Assembly: GCF_014203755.1 (NCBI RefSeq)
Contig: NZ_JACHJS010000001.1
Span: forward strand, 3,720,001-3,784,000
Source of the DNA: Saccharothrix violaceirubra
GTDB taxonomy: Bacteria > Actinomycetota > Actinomycetes > Mycobacteriales > Pseudonocardiaceae
DNA: 64,000 nucleotides
Direction: 5' to 3'
Shown here piece by piece: positions 53,417 to 64,000 of this stretch; within the stretch, counting starts at the first letter, position 1, and the number at the start of each line of letters is the position of its first letter. The position numbers and the translations under genes are program-made. The notes under the pieces were generated by a model that saw only the letters and a program-made list of their open reading frames with translations, searched no databases and had not been told where the DNA came from.

Positions 53417-54106
53417 CTACCCCGCCACCAGCGACAGCAGGCGGCGTGCCTGCTCCGGCCCGCCCGCCGCGACCACGTCCACGCCGGAGCCGTCCACCAG
53501 GGACAGCCTCAGCACGGCCACGTCGCGTGGCCGCGTCCCGCGCGGCAGTGCGCGTTCGGCGAGCGCCACCCGGGAGATGCGTTCGCGCGACATCTCGGCC
53601 ACGGTCGTGATCGGCACGGTCTCGACGTGGTCGTGCGGCGGGAACAGCGGATCGGACAGGGGGCTCTTCGCGAAACCGGCCACGCGGTCGAACAGCTTCT
53701 TCTCCGGCTCGGGCACCGACGGTCCGGCCGGCGCCGCCACGCAGGCGAGCCGGTGCGGGGTCAGCACCAGCCACGACCGCGCCGAGGCCCGGCACGCCCG
53801 GGAGGCGAGGGTCTCCGGTCCCCGTCCCCACACCACGACGGCGGGCGCGTCGGCACCGCCGTCCCCGGGGCCCGCGCCACCCGACGCGGCGTCGGCCGCG
53901 GCGAACACCGCGGTGCCCGGCCCACCGGCCACTGTGCCCAGCGCACCACGCGCGGGCTTGCCCCACCAGTCCAGGCCCGCGGCGTCGTACCGGACCGTGG
54001 CCGGGGTGATGCCCACGCACAGCAGGATCGGTTCGTCCGGGCGTGCCCAGGACTCGCGGAGGGCGAGCACCCCGTCGAGCTTCACCAGGAGGACCCGCGT
54101 TCCCAC
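53417..54106 (-). CDS. Hypothetical protein with PH/GRAM-like segment
   Basis: A 229-residue protein of unknown function. The segment SWLVLTPHRLACVAA and the C-terminal ALPRGTRPRDVAVLRLSLVDGSGVDVVAAGG echo the downstream gene, suggesting a diverged duplication. Start GTG/ATG at 54106, overlapped by a short upstream ORF. Confidence 0.6.
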   Translation of the reverse strand: MGTRVLLVKLDGVLALRESWARPDEPILLCVGITPATVRYDAAGLDWWGKPARGALGTVAGGPGTAVFAAADAASGGAGPGDGGADAPAVVVWGRGPETLASRACRASARSWLVLTPHRLACVAAPAGPSVPEPEKKLFDRVAGFAKSPLSDPLFPPHDHVETVPITTVAEMSRERISRVALAERALPRGTRPRDVAVLRLSLVDGSGVDVVAAGGPEQARRLLSLVAG

Positions 54107-54381
54107 GCCCGGCGACGGTCCTCTTGGCTCCGCGCCGCACCGGACTCGATCACCGTGGACACACCGGCGCCCGTCCGGGCGCCGCCGAGGCGTGCCTGCC
54201 CGTCGACTCGACTCGTGTTGCCCGCCAAGGCACCCTCCCCGGTGACGCCCTGCCCGACACGGTCGGCGGTGGTCGAGACCAGCGTACCGGCGGCGATATG
54301 GCGTGGCGGCCCCTGCCGCGCGGGCCGCCCGACGCCGGACTCGCCGGGGACCGGTAGCCGTCGCGCGACATTCCGCGTCAT
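54082..54381 (-). CDS. Short hypothetical ORF heading the operon
   Basis: 99 codons from ATG 54381 (MTRNVARRLPVPGESGVGRP...), Gly/Thr/Arg-rich and without hydrophobic segments. It overlaps the next gene by 25 bases, which suggests coupling. No family; it could be spurious in GC-rich DNA. Confidence 0.35.
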   Translation of the reverse strand: MTRNVARRLPVPGESGVGRPARQGPPRHIAAGTLVSTTADRVGQGVTGEGALAGNTSRVDGQARLGGARTGAGVSTVIESGAARSQEDRRRAWERGSSW

Positions 54382-54639
54382 GACAAGGATCTCCCGCCGC
54401 GACGCCACAGGTGGACGGCTCATCGCGGCGGGCGGGAGTCGGAGAGCACGGCGGCGACCGTCAGCGAACCGGCGCGGCGGTCGTCCACCGCCGGGAGCCG
54501 TCCCGTCCCCGCGGCGTCCTGGAAGGACTTCGTCGTCGCCCGCACGCGTCGTCGTGGATCGGTCACCACGGCCCCCGTTTTCCGCCCCGAAACCGAAGCC
54601 TGAAGGCTACGACAGGCGGCCCAGCGCTGTCCGGGCATT

Positions 54640-54665
54640 CGAGGGGTTCGAGTCCCCCGTCACGA
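54640..54665 (+). other. tRNA 3'-end-like remnant
   Basis: GAGGGGTTCGAGTCCCCC is a perfect T-arm (four paired G-C with TTCGAGT loop), but no matching acceptor, D or anticodon arm lies upstream. It may be the scar of an integration into a tRNA gene or chance. Bases 54382-54639 show no supportable gene. Confidence 0.3.
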
Positions 54666-54670
54666 AGAAA

Positions 54671-54700
54671 GCGCGGCAGGTCCTTTCGGACCTGCCGCGC
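54671..54700 (-). terminator. katG terminator
   Basis: A perfect 13-bp stem (54671-54683 with 54688-54700), loop TTTC, followed on the minus strand by a T-rich tract (TTTCTTCGT). It lies nine bases past the katG stop. Confidence 0.88.
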
Positions 54701-54709
54701 CACACGGCG

Positions 54710-57401
<2,692 letters not shown>

Positions 57402-57408
57402 GGCGCCG

Positions 57409-57437
57409 AGTCTGGCCCATTTTCTGGAATCAATCAA
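57409..57437 (-). promoter_or_regulatory. furA-katG promoter (leaderless)
   Basis: On the minus strand TTGATT (57437-57432), 17 bases, CAGACT (57414-57409), then seven bases to the GTG. AT-rich for this genome, as expected for a FurA-bound autoregulated promoter. Confidence 0.7.
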
Positions 57438-57554
57438 GTTGACGTTCATCACCCGGACGGCCGCACCGAATGGACTGATCGGTCCAGTGATCGATCGAGG
57501 TGGGAAGAGGATCTACAGTTCGCACTCCACATGCGACATTCGGGGGACCATGCC

Positions 57555-58658
57555 ATGGGCCTGCTCACAGTGCTCACCAAGCCGCGTTTCACCCTGGCGA
57601 TGATCTCGCTCAGCCGCGAGGCCAAGCGGCTCGGCAAACCGTGGGACGACTACGTGAGCGGCGCCGCACTGCGGGCCCGGATGGTCACCCTGCGTCACCC
57701 GTCCCGCTGGGGCCTGCCCGCCGAATGGGACATCACCGACGAACCGTTCGTCACCGATCCGGACCTCGCGGCGGCGCTCGCCGCCCGCCGGAAGGGCGAC
57801 TGGAAGCCGGTCGCCCGGGTGCTGGAGTCCATCGGGACCGACTGGGCCCGCCGCGCGCACGCCGTCGACCTGCTCGCCGCGCACACCTGGTCGGACCGGA
57901 CCTCCTGGCTGGACAAGTGGCTGACCGCCGAGCCCGAGTCGCCGGACGCGGCCGTGGTGCGCCTGGGCTGGCTCGTCGCGCACGCCTGGGTGCTGCGCGG
58001 CGCGGACCGTGCCCACAACACCTCCGCCGAGCAGTTCGCCGGGTTCCACCGCGTGCTGCGCACGGCCGTGGAGCAGGCCAAGCGGGCGAGCGCCCTGGCA
58101 CCGGACGACCCGACCCCGCGCCAACACTTCCTGACGATCGCCCGCGGCCTGGGCTTCCCGCCCGCGAGGTTCCCCGAACTGTGGGCGGACCTGCTGCGCT
58201 GCGACCCGTCGCACCGGGGCGGGCACCGACACGCGTTGCAGTACTGGCGCCCGCATTGGTACGGCTCCTACCCGAAGATGTTCGCGTTCGCCGACGAGGC
58301 CGCCGCGAAGTCGCCGGCGTTGGCGTCGGTGCGCATCGTCGCCGCGGTCGAGGCGTGCGAGGACCACCCCGACACGTGGCGGGCGCCGGAGTTGGCACAG
58401 GCCGTGGACACCACGCTCGCGTGGGTCGACGGCGACGGCGACGGTGCCGACAGCCCGACCGTGCGCGAGGACCGGGCGCTGCTGGCCGTGGCGCTGGTCG
58501 AACTGCGCCGGTACGACGAGGCGCTCGCCCAGTTCCGCGTGCTGGACCGCAACGCCGACGCGTCGGTGTGGGGCCGGCTGTGGGGCGACGAGCGGATGGG
58601 GTTCACGTACACCAGGGCCAGGGCGTACCAGCACGTCCGACCGACCACAGTGGACTGA
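57555..58658 (+). CDS. Hypothetical protein (helical, DUF4034-like)
   Basis: A 367-residue protein, helical and Trp-rich (RSHP-type repeats absent; ARRKGDWKPVARVLESIGTD; ALQYWRPHWYGSYPKMFAFAD). Its HW-Y-S region resembles TPR-like proteins of unknown function. The ATG at 57555 has GGGGG upstream. Divergent from furA. Confidence 0.65.
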   Translation: MGLLTVLTKPRFTLAMISLSREAKRLGKPWDDYVSGAALRARMVTLRHPSRWGLPAEWDITDEPFVTDPDLAAALAARRKGDWKPVARVLESIGTDWARRAHAVDLLAAHTWSDRTSWLDKWLTAEPESPDAAVVRLGWLVAHAWVLRGADRAHNTSAEQFAGFHRVLRTAVEQAKRASALAPDDPTPRQHFLTIARGLGFPPARFPELWADLLRCDPSHRGGHRHALQYWRPHWYGSYPKMFAFADEAAAKSPALASVRIVAAVEACEDHPDTWRAPELAQAVDTTLAWVDGDGDGADSPTVREDRALLAVALVELRRYDEALAQFRVLDRNADASVWGRLWGDERMGFTYTRARAYQHVRPTTVD

Positions 58659-58691
58659 TCGATTCCCGGGCCGCCCGGTACGGTCCCGGCC

Positions 58692-59612
58692 ATGACGAGT
58701 GAACCGGTCCTGGCCGAGATCGCACCGGGTGTCCACGCGTGGGTCCAGCCCGACGGCACGTGGTGGCTCAACAACGCGGGCGCGGTCCACGCGGGCGACG
58801 AGGTCGTCCTGGTCGACACCTGCGCCACCAGGGCGAGGACCCTGGCGTTCCTCGACGCCGTGGACGCCGCGACCGGCGGCGCCCCGATCGGGTTCGCGGC
58901 CAACACGCACCTGCACGGCGACCACGTCCACGGCAACGCCCTGCTGCCCGACACGACCACGATCGTGGCCCACGAACTGACCCGTCGGGGCATCCTCGCC
59001 GACACCATCCTGAAGAACACCCCGCCCGCCTGGTCCCCCACGCCCGACTGGGACATCGACGAACTGCGCGCACCCACCCTGACGTTCCGCGACGAGGTGA
59101 CCGTCCACGCCGGCGACACGCCGATCGTGCTGCGCCACCCGGGATTCCCGGCCCACACCGTCGGCGACGTCGTCGCGTGGCTGCCGGACCAGCGCGTCCT
59201 GTTCACCGGCGACCTCGTGTTCCACGGCGTGACCCCGCTGATCGCGATGGGCTCGGTGACCGGTGCCGCGAAGTCGGTGGACTGGCTGCGCACCTTCGAC
59301 CCGGAAACCGTGGTCCCCGGCCACGGTCCCGTGATCGACCGGAACGCCTGGGAGGAGGTCCTCGAAACCCACACCCGCTACTACACGTTCGTGCGGACCG
59401 TCGCCGACCACGGCCTGACCCACGACCTCACACCCCTCGAAGCCGCCCGCCAAGCCGATCTGGGCGAGTTCGCCGCCCTACCCGACGCCGAACGCCTGGT
59501 CGCCAACCTGCACCGCGCCTACGCCGAGCTGGACGGCCGGGAGTTCGACATCACGGCCGCCCTCGGCGACGCCGTGGCGTACCACGGCGGCCCGTTGCGC
59601 TGCGCCCTCTGA
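58692..59612 (+). CDS. Metallo-beta-lactamase-fold hydrolase
   Basis: A 306-residue MBL-fold enzyme: metal motif HLHGDH in NTHLHGDHVHGN, further His in FPAHTVGD, Asp in FTGDLVFHG, His in VVPGHGPVI. Relatives hydrolyse lactones and thioesters. TACGGT (58679-58684) is seven bases before the ATG, so the transcript is leaderless. It follows the gene at 57555 after 33 bases. Confidence 0.87.
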   Translation: MTSEPVLAEIAPGVHAWVQPDGTWWLNNAGAVHAGDEVVLVDTCATRARTLAFLDAVDAATGGAPIGFAANTHLHGDHVHGNALLPDTTTIVAHELTRRGILADTILKNTPPAWSPTPDWDIDELRAPTLTFRDEVTVHAGDTPIVLRHPGFPAHTVGDVVAWLPDQRVLFTGDLVFHGVTPLIAMGSVTGAAKSVDWLRTFDPETVVPGHGPVIDRNAWEEVLETHTRYYTFVRTVADHGLTHDLTPLEAARQADLGEFAALPDAERLVANLHRAYAELDGREFDITAALGDAVAYHGGPLRCAL

Positions 59613-59724
59613 TCCGGGCGGTCGCGCCGGGATTTGTCCGTTCCGGCACGGAGCCCGCCGCGTTCTTGCGAACATGGGGCCCGCCCGGCCCACCCGAGGT
59701 CCCGGCCGTTCCGGAGGTTTCGCG

Positions 59725-60375
59725 ATGTCGGCCGAGTTCGACGAACTCGTCGCCCGGTTCGAGCAGTTCCAGGCCCGGCTGCACCGGGTCGACCACCAGG
59801 ACGACGACATCGCCGGCATGGAGCGGGAACTGGCCGCGCTGGAGGTGGTGGCCACCTCGCCGGACCGGGCGGTGACCGTGGTCGCCGGTCCGTCCGGGGC
59901 GATCAAGGACATCCGGCTCACCGACCACGCCCTGCGTCGCCCGCCGCACGCACTGGCCGGTGCGTTGATGGCGACCCTGCGCCAGGCCGTGGCCGAGGCC
60001 GCACGGCGCCAGGCCGGGATCGTCGGGAACGCGCTCGGCGACGACATGCACCTCACCGACCAGGTGCTGGAGACCCAGGCCCGGCTGTTCGGCGTCACAC
60101 CGCAGGAAATGCGCGCCATGACCGAACAGCACGCACCGGATCAGGCACCACCACCCGCGGGTCCGCCGCCACCCACGCCGCCTCCCGTGGCACGACGCCC
60201 CGCACCGCCTGTCCGGCCGGCACCGCGCCGCCCCGCACCGGCCGACGAACCCGAAGACTTCTCACAGCGCGGGTTCCTCCGGGACGACGACGGGTCCGCA
60301 CAGCCGCCGCGGCCGGGTCCGGCGCCCGGCAGGGACGGCCACTACCTCAACCTCTACGACCAGGAGGACCGGTGA
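59725..60375 (+). CDS. YbaB/EbfC-like protein with Pro-rich tail
   Basis: A 216-residue protein. Residues ~1-115 match the YbaB/EbfC-type fold common in actinobacterial ESX loci (VVAGPSGAIKDIRLTDHALRR); ~145-216 is a disordered Pro/Arg-rich tail. GGAGG seven bases upstream. Overlaps the EspC-like start by GTGA. First gene of a four-gene secretion-cargo-like operon. Confidence 0.75.
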   Translation: MSAEFDELVARFEQFQARLHRVDHQDDDIAGMERELAALEVVATSPDRAVTVVAGPSGAIKDIRLTDHALRRPPHALAGALMATLRQAVAEAARRQAGIVGNALGDDMHLTDQVLETQARLFGVTPQEMRAMTEQHAPDQAPPPAGPPPPTPPPVARRPAPPVRPAPRRPAPADEPEDFSQRGFLRDDDGSAQPPRPGPAPGRDGHYLNLYDQEDR

Positions 60376-60695
60376 GCGGCGGTTTCGACGTCAGCCCCCA
60401 GGAGTTGCGGGACTTCACCAGCAAGCTCGACGGCCACCGCGCCACCGCCGGGGAAATCGCGGGCCTCGTGGCCAAGGCGGACGTGACGGACAAGTCGTGG
60501 GGTGTCGTCGGGCTGCTCGTCAAAAGCAACTACACCGGGATGCTGGGCGACCTGAAAGACCTCTTCACCGCCATGCAGGACGGACTCAGGTCCGGTTCGG
60601 ACAAGTTCACCGGCGCCGCGCAGGGCTACGACGACCAGGAGGCCGCGGTCAAGGAGCTGCTGAACGGCCTGCAAGTCGAGCTGGACAACCTGTAG
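60372..60695 (+). CDS. EspC/WXG100-like small ESX protein
   Basis: A 107-residue helical protein (GFDVSPQELRDFTSKLDGHRATAGEIAGLV...) of the type annotated as EspC-like/ESX-1 secretion-associated. Such proteins are secreted or chaperone partners of type VII substrates. GTG start in the preceding stop codon. The effector-like gene follows by ten bases. Confidence 0.75.
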   Translation: MSGGFDVSPQELRDFTSKLDGHRATAGEIAGLVAKADVTDKSWGVVGLLVKSNYTGMLGDLKDLFTAMQDGLRSGSDKFTGAAQGYDDQEAAVKELLNGLQVELDNL

Positions 60696-60705
60696 GGGGA
60701 CGACG

Positions 60706-61836
60706 ATGGCGGAGGAGAAGACCAAAGCCGGCGGCGTGGAGATCACCGTCGGCGAGAAGGCCACGAGCCAGAAGGTGGCCGAAGCCGTCCCCTTCTACGG
60801 CAACTACCTCAAGACCACGGAAGCGCTGGGCAAGGCCCAGAAGGACGGCGGCGCGGAGGTGACCGGACTGGCCTCCGAGGCCACCGGGTTGCTCGGTGCG
60901 GTGGGCACTTCGGCGTTCGGCATCGCGACCGACCCGATCGGCTGGCTGGTCGGACAGGGATTGAACTTCCTGATCAGCGTCGTCCAGCCGCTCGAAGACG
61001 CGATCCACTTCGTCAGCGGCGACGGCCCCGCCCTGTCCCAGGCCGCCGAGAACTTCAACAACATCGCGAAAGGCGTCGCCGAGCTGCGCAAGAAGTTCGA
61101 CGAGGACCTGAAGAACTCGGTGACCGGCTGGGGCGGCCCGGCGAGCGAGGCCGCCGGCACGAAACTCGGCGAGTTCGCCAACGGGATCGACGGCGTCGCC
61201 GGTCAGGCCGGCGAACTGGCGCGGTTGCTCCAGATCTCCAGCATGGTCATGACCATCATCGAGGACTTCATCAAGGCGATCCTCACCGAGCTGATCACCT
61301 GGCTGATCATGATCTGGATACCCGCGCTGGCGGCGGCCGTGCCCAGTTTCGGCGCGTCCACCGCCGCCGCCGGCGCCGCGACCGGCGTCCGGGTCGCGTC
61401 CACGGGCAGCCGGGTCGCCCGGATCGTGGCCAGGCTCAAGCAGTTCCTCGCGAAGATCCTCGACTTCCTGCGCGGCCTGGCCGGCCGGATCGGCAACGTG
61501 AAGGCCGCGTTCCAGCGCTCCATGGCCAACAAGCAGATCAGCCACGTCGTCGCAGCGGGGATACAGGACGGCAAGAAGCCGGGCCACAGGTCGCCGATCG
61601 TGCAGGTCTGGGGCGAGAGGGGCGTGCTCGGCGAGCGGGTCAGGGACGGATTCGGCAGGTCCGTCGCGGGCTCGGCCTTCGATGCCGCACAGGCACAACT
61701 GGGTATCGGCACCGGCACGAACGCGGGCATCGACAAGCCCATCCGCAACTTCGGCTCGGGCCAGAAAGCCGCCGCGTACGACGACACGGGCACAGACCAG
61801 TACAAAGAGAAGACCGAAGGGCACCTGGACATCTGA
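60706..61836 (+). CDS. WXG-like putative type VII secretion cargo
   Basis: A 376-residue protein. Residues ~100-175 form a helical hairpin with a W-G-G turn (VTGWGGPASEAAG, Trp142), as in WXG100-like targets. Residues ~179-213 are strongly hydrophobic (MTIIEDFIKAILTELITWLIMIWI). The C-terminal ~160 residues are unique to this protein, with no recognised toxin motif. Coupled to the EspC-like gene; the gene at 61839 follows immediately and could be its immunity protein. Confidence 0.62.
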   Translation: MAEEKTKAGGVEITVGEKATSQKVAEAVPFYGNYLKTTEALGKAQKDGGAEVTGLASEATGLLGAVGTSAFGIATDPIGWLVGQGLNFLISVVQPLEDAIHFVSGDGPALSQAAENFNNIAKGVAELRKKFDEDLKNSVTGWGGPASEAAGTKLGEFANGIDGVAGQAGELARLLQISSMVMTIIEDFIKAILTELITWLIMIWIPALAAAVPSFGASTAAAGAATGVRVASTGSRVARIVARLKQFLAKILDFLRGLAGRIGNVKAAFQRSMANKQISHVVAAGIQDGKKPGHRSPIVQVWGERGVLGERVRDGFGRSVAGSAFDAAQAQLGIGTGTNAGIDKPIRNFGSGQKAAAYDDTGTDQYKEKTEGHLDI

Positions 61837-61838
61837 TC

Positions 61839-62624
61839 ATGGACACCCTCTCGATCTTCGGTCCGCTCATCGCGATGCTGCTCGTCCCGATCGCACTCCT
61901 CTACTGGTGGCAATGGCACACCCACCGAAAAGACGAACGGGAACACGCCGAAGCCCTCGCAGCCTTCGCCGACGAAGTCGGCGGGAAAGTCGTCGGTCGC
62001 GACGAGGCCCGCGCGTGGTCCGCAGACCTCCTGTCGCCACTGCGTCACCAGACTGAAGGCTTTTTCAACAAGCTGGGCACAAGGCGACGTGCCCGCTTCG
62101 ACACCGCGATCGACTTCCGACGGGACGGCTGGCCCGTACGCGTAAGCGAAGCGTCGATCCGGAAGTCCGTGCCCACCGCCGGGACGACCACGATTTACGA
62201 GTACCGGATCGAGGTAGCGGTCGACTCGGTCCTGCCTCCGATGCGGATCAGCCAACTGGTCCACGCAGACTTCCGCGGCCGACCGCTGCCACCGACGCCT
62301 TCCGGCTACGCCACCGAACCGCCGAGTGGCGCCCCGCAGTGGCTTCCTGCCCGGTTACCCGCCGAGGTGGAGCAGGATTTCGCCGCGTACACCACCGATC
62401 CGGTGGCGGTGGCCCGTGCGTTCACGCCCCAGGTCGTCGAGTGGATGGTCGGCCGCACCGACGAGCCATCGTTCCTGAGCACCATGCCTTTCCTGCTGCA
62501 TTTCGAGGGCGGCTTGGTCTTCGCGACGATCGGCAAGCGCATCGACACCGAAACGCTGCTGCCCCGGGTCGACGCGATCATCGGCCTGATCTCCCGACTG
62601 GGTGACCGACCGGCACTACGCTGA
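61839..62624 (+). CDS. Hypothetical membrane-anchored protein
   Basis: A 261-residue protein with one N-terminal helix (LIAMLLVPIALLYWW) and a cytosolic alpha/beta domain. It starts two bases after the preceding stop. The domain has no assigned family. Position after a secretion-cargo gene suggests immunity or accessory function, not shown by sequence. Confidence 0.6.
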   Translation: MDTLSIFGPLIAMLLVPIALLYWWQWHTHRKDEREHAEALAAFADEVGGKVVGRDEARAWSADLLSPLRHQTEGFFNKLGTRRRARFDTAIDFRRDGWPVRVSEASIRKSVPTAGTTTIYEYRIEVAVDSVLPPMRISQLVHADFRGRPLPPTPSGYATEPPSGAPQWLPARLPAEVEQDFAAYTTDPVAVARAFTPQVVEWMVGRTDEPSFLSTMPFLLHFEGGLVFATIGKRIDTETLLPRVDAIIGLISRLGDRPALR

Positions 62625-62628
62625 TCAC

Positions 62629-62982
62629 GTGGCCGCGGAGATCCGCTACCCCGGACGCCGTGGCGACGTGGTCGAGGCGTTGGCGTTGTTCGTCGCGCTC
62701 ACCCCGGAGAACGTCGCACACCGGCCCGGCGACCTGGACGACGCGGTCCACTGGCTGGTCGACGACACGTTCTGGGACCTGCACGACGTGGCCGACTCGA
62801 TCGGTTTCCTGCTGCGCGACAAGCGTGAGGTCGCGGTGATCGAGGCGGTACTCGATCCGTTGCTCGCCGTCCTCGGCGCGCTCGGCCCGGTGCGGCCCGA
62901 CGTCGAGTACTTCTGCCACGAACGTTGGCCCGACGTCGTGGCCGCCGCCGCGAACGCGCATCGCCTGCTCGACGACGCCTAA
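62629..62982 (+). CDS. Hypothetical small acidic protein
   Basis: A 117-residue helical protein (VVEALALFVALTPENVAHRPG). The GTG at 62629 lies six bases after TACGCT (62617-62622), a leaderless promoter pattern; an earlier GTG at 62602 would overlap the preceding gene. Its stop overlaps the convergent kinase stop by four bases. Confidence 0.6.
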   Translation: MAAEIRYPGRRGDVVEALALFVALTPENVAHRPGDLDDAVHWLVDDTFWDLHDVADSIGFLLRDKREVAVIEAVLDPLLAVLGALGPVRPDVEYFCHERWPDVVAAAANAHRLLDDA

Positions 62983-64000
62983 AGCGACTGGCGACGGCTC
63001 AAGGAGTTGGGCGGCTGCTCGGTGCGGGGCAGCGGGGGCGTGTAGGTGTCCTCGGGGCGGACGGCGGGGAGGGTGAACGCGAACCGCGAACCGCCGGTCG
63101 GGTTGTCGGTCGCCACGATGGTGCTGCCGTGGCGTTCGACGATCCGCCGGCAGATCGCCAGCCCCAGGCCGGTGCCCGTGTAGTTCGTGCCGGTGTGCGC
63201 GCGGTGGAACGTGGCGAAGATGCGGTCGTGCTGGCCCGGCGGGATGCCGATCCCGTTGTCCACCACGGCGACGCTGATCCGGCCGCCGCGCCGGTGCGTG
63301 GTCACGACGATCTCCGGCACCACGCCGGGCGCGGTGTACTTGATCGCGTTGCCGATCAGGTTCTCCATGAGCTGGCGCACGAGGACCGCGTCGGCCAGCA
63401 CGGGTTCCAGGGTCCGGCCGGCGAACTTCGGCACGGGTGCGCCGGCGGCCACGGCCGCGTCGGCACGCCCGGCGGCGATGTCCGCGACCAGCGCGGTCAG
63501 GTCGACCGGCACCGGCTTCAACGGGGCGTCGCGGGCCGTCGTGTACGAGAGCAGGTCGTTGATCAACGTGCGCATCCGGCCGGCCGCCCGACCGACCCGG
63601 GTCAGGGCGATGCTCGCCTCGGACACGTTCGCGTGATAAAGGGACTCGCGGGCGATGTCGGACCAGCCGTCGACGGCGGTCAGCGGGTTGAGCAGGTCGT
63701 GGGCGACGACGCCGGCGAAGGCCACCAGTTCGTCCCGGTGACGGCGTTCGGCGGTCACGTCGTGGTAGACGAGCACCGTGCTCTGGCCGCCACCGGGCTC
63801 GGGCAGCGCGGTCGCGCGCAACTGGAGGATGCGCCCCTCGGGCACACCCTCGTTGCGGATCAGGACGTCCATCTCCTGGACGGTCTCCCCGGCCGCGAGG
63901 CGCGCGTGGGGCATCTCGGCATCGGACATCGGGGTGCCGTCGAGGTGGAACATGCCGTAGTACGCGCTGCCGGCCGCGATCCCATCGAGGCCGATCTTCC
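62979..64000 (-). CDS. Sensor histidine kinase, N terminus outside the window
   Basis: The frame is open to the right edge; 339 codons are present. Residues before the visible N-terminal ATG (GMFHLDGTPMSDAEMP) already read as a PAS domain (KIGLDGIAAGSAYYG). HisKA His in VVAHDLLNPLTAV, N box MENLIGNAIKY, G1 DNGIGIPPG, G2 GTGLGLAI. Same soluble GAF/PAS kinase type as the gene at 35964. Confidence 0.9.
   Translation of the reverse strand, partial: KIGLDGIAAGSAYYGMFHLDGTPMSDAEMPHARLAAGETVQEMDVLIRNEGVPEGRILQLRATALPEPGGGQSTVLVYHDVTAERRHRDELVAFAGVVAHDLLNPLTAVDGWSDIARESLYHANVSEASIALTRVGRAAGRMRTLINDLLSYTTARDAPLKPVPVDLTALVADIAAGRADAAVAAGAPVPKFAGRTLEPVLADAVLVRQLMENLIGNAIKYTAPGVVPEIVVTTHRRGGRISVAVVDNGIGIPPGQHDRIFATFHRAHTGTNYTGTGLGLAICRRIVERHGSTIVATDNPTGGSRFAFTLPAVRPEDTYTPPLPRTEQPPNSLSRRQSL

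Noticed and set aside
54580..54670. Complete tRNA gene
   Set aside because: Only the T-arm is recognisable; no acceptor pairing, D-arm or anticodon arm could be folded.

Overview
The window is very GC-rich DNA with many GTG starts, four-base stop/start overlaps and frequent leaderless promoters (a TAnnnT box ending 6-7 bases before the start codon). Together with the gene families present (STAND ATPases, LAL and TetR regulators, EspC-type small proteins, furA-katG, a rifampicin monooxygenase), this points to an actinomycete, most likely of the Pseudonocardiaceae (Saccharothrix/Actinosynnema/Lentzea-like). That placement is inferred from gene content only. The content looks like accessory chromosome: regulators, resistance, stress enzymes and small specialised loci, with no ribosomal, cell-division or polyketide/NRPS cluster.

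Layout. 1-2.7 kb: partial methyltransferase, small XRE regulator and a two-gene ClpP locus in which one subunit has lost its catalytic serine. 2-8 kb: TetR regulators with clear operators next to a SnoaL-like protein and a short-chain dehydrogenase, flanking a DUF4062-NB-ARC-TPR STAND protein and a DinB-like protein. 7.9-9.6 kb: ABC-F ATPase behind an eight-codon leader ORF and a strong hairpin, the layout of ribosome-mediated attenuation. 9.7-22.3 kb: VOC protein, small secreted protein, membrane-tethered sugar-binding-type sensor, HAD-like protein, large LuxR-family (LAL) ATPase regulator, secreted SRPBCC and beta-propeller proteins, a metY-like enzyme coupled to a 2-oxoglutarate oxygenase, and a subtilisin. 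22.5-24.7 kb: rifampicin monooxygenase (rox) with an upstream perfect palindrome matching the rifamycin-associated element.

25.0-28.4 kb is the most distinctive region: a lower-GC island holding a pentapeptide-repeat protein, a 61-residue peptide ending in two 13-residue repeats rich in FDN/WDN motifs, a radical SAM/SPASM enzyme overlapping it, a short ORF coupled to that enzyme, and a divergent XRE-TPR regulator. I read it as a candidate RiPP locus of the three-residue-cyclophane (triceptide) type.

28.8-43.3 kb: WYL regulator coupled to a STAND-like ATPase that shares a VVQAGRDV motif with the sensor at 11 kb; RidA, MDR/TetR pair, secreted cyclophilin, PAS/GAF histidine kinase, LigD-type polymerase, XRE-cupin regulator and a large alpha-solenoid protein. 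43.3-48.7 kb: MFS remnant and a six-gene operon of exported/membrane proteins ending in a NarL-type two-component system. 48.7-54.4 kb: cyclase-fold protein, dienelactone-hydrolase-like protein, two SnoaL-like genes facing a broken lysR, and a small hypothetical operon. 54.7-57.4 kb: furA-katG. 57.5-64 kb: hypothetical protein, metallo-beta-lactamase-fold hydrolase, a YbaB/EspC/WXG-type locus that looks like type VII secretion cargo, and a histidine kinase cut by the window edge.

Four clusters of a 22-bp repeat (near 0.4, 34.6, 39.9 and 43.8 kb) sit in intergenic DNA and form a dispersed repeat family.
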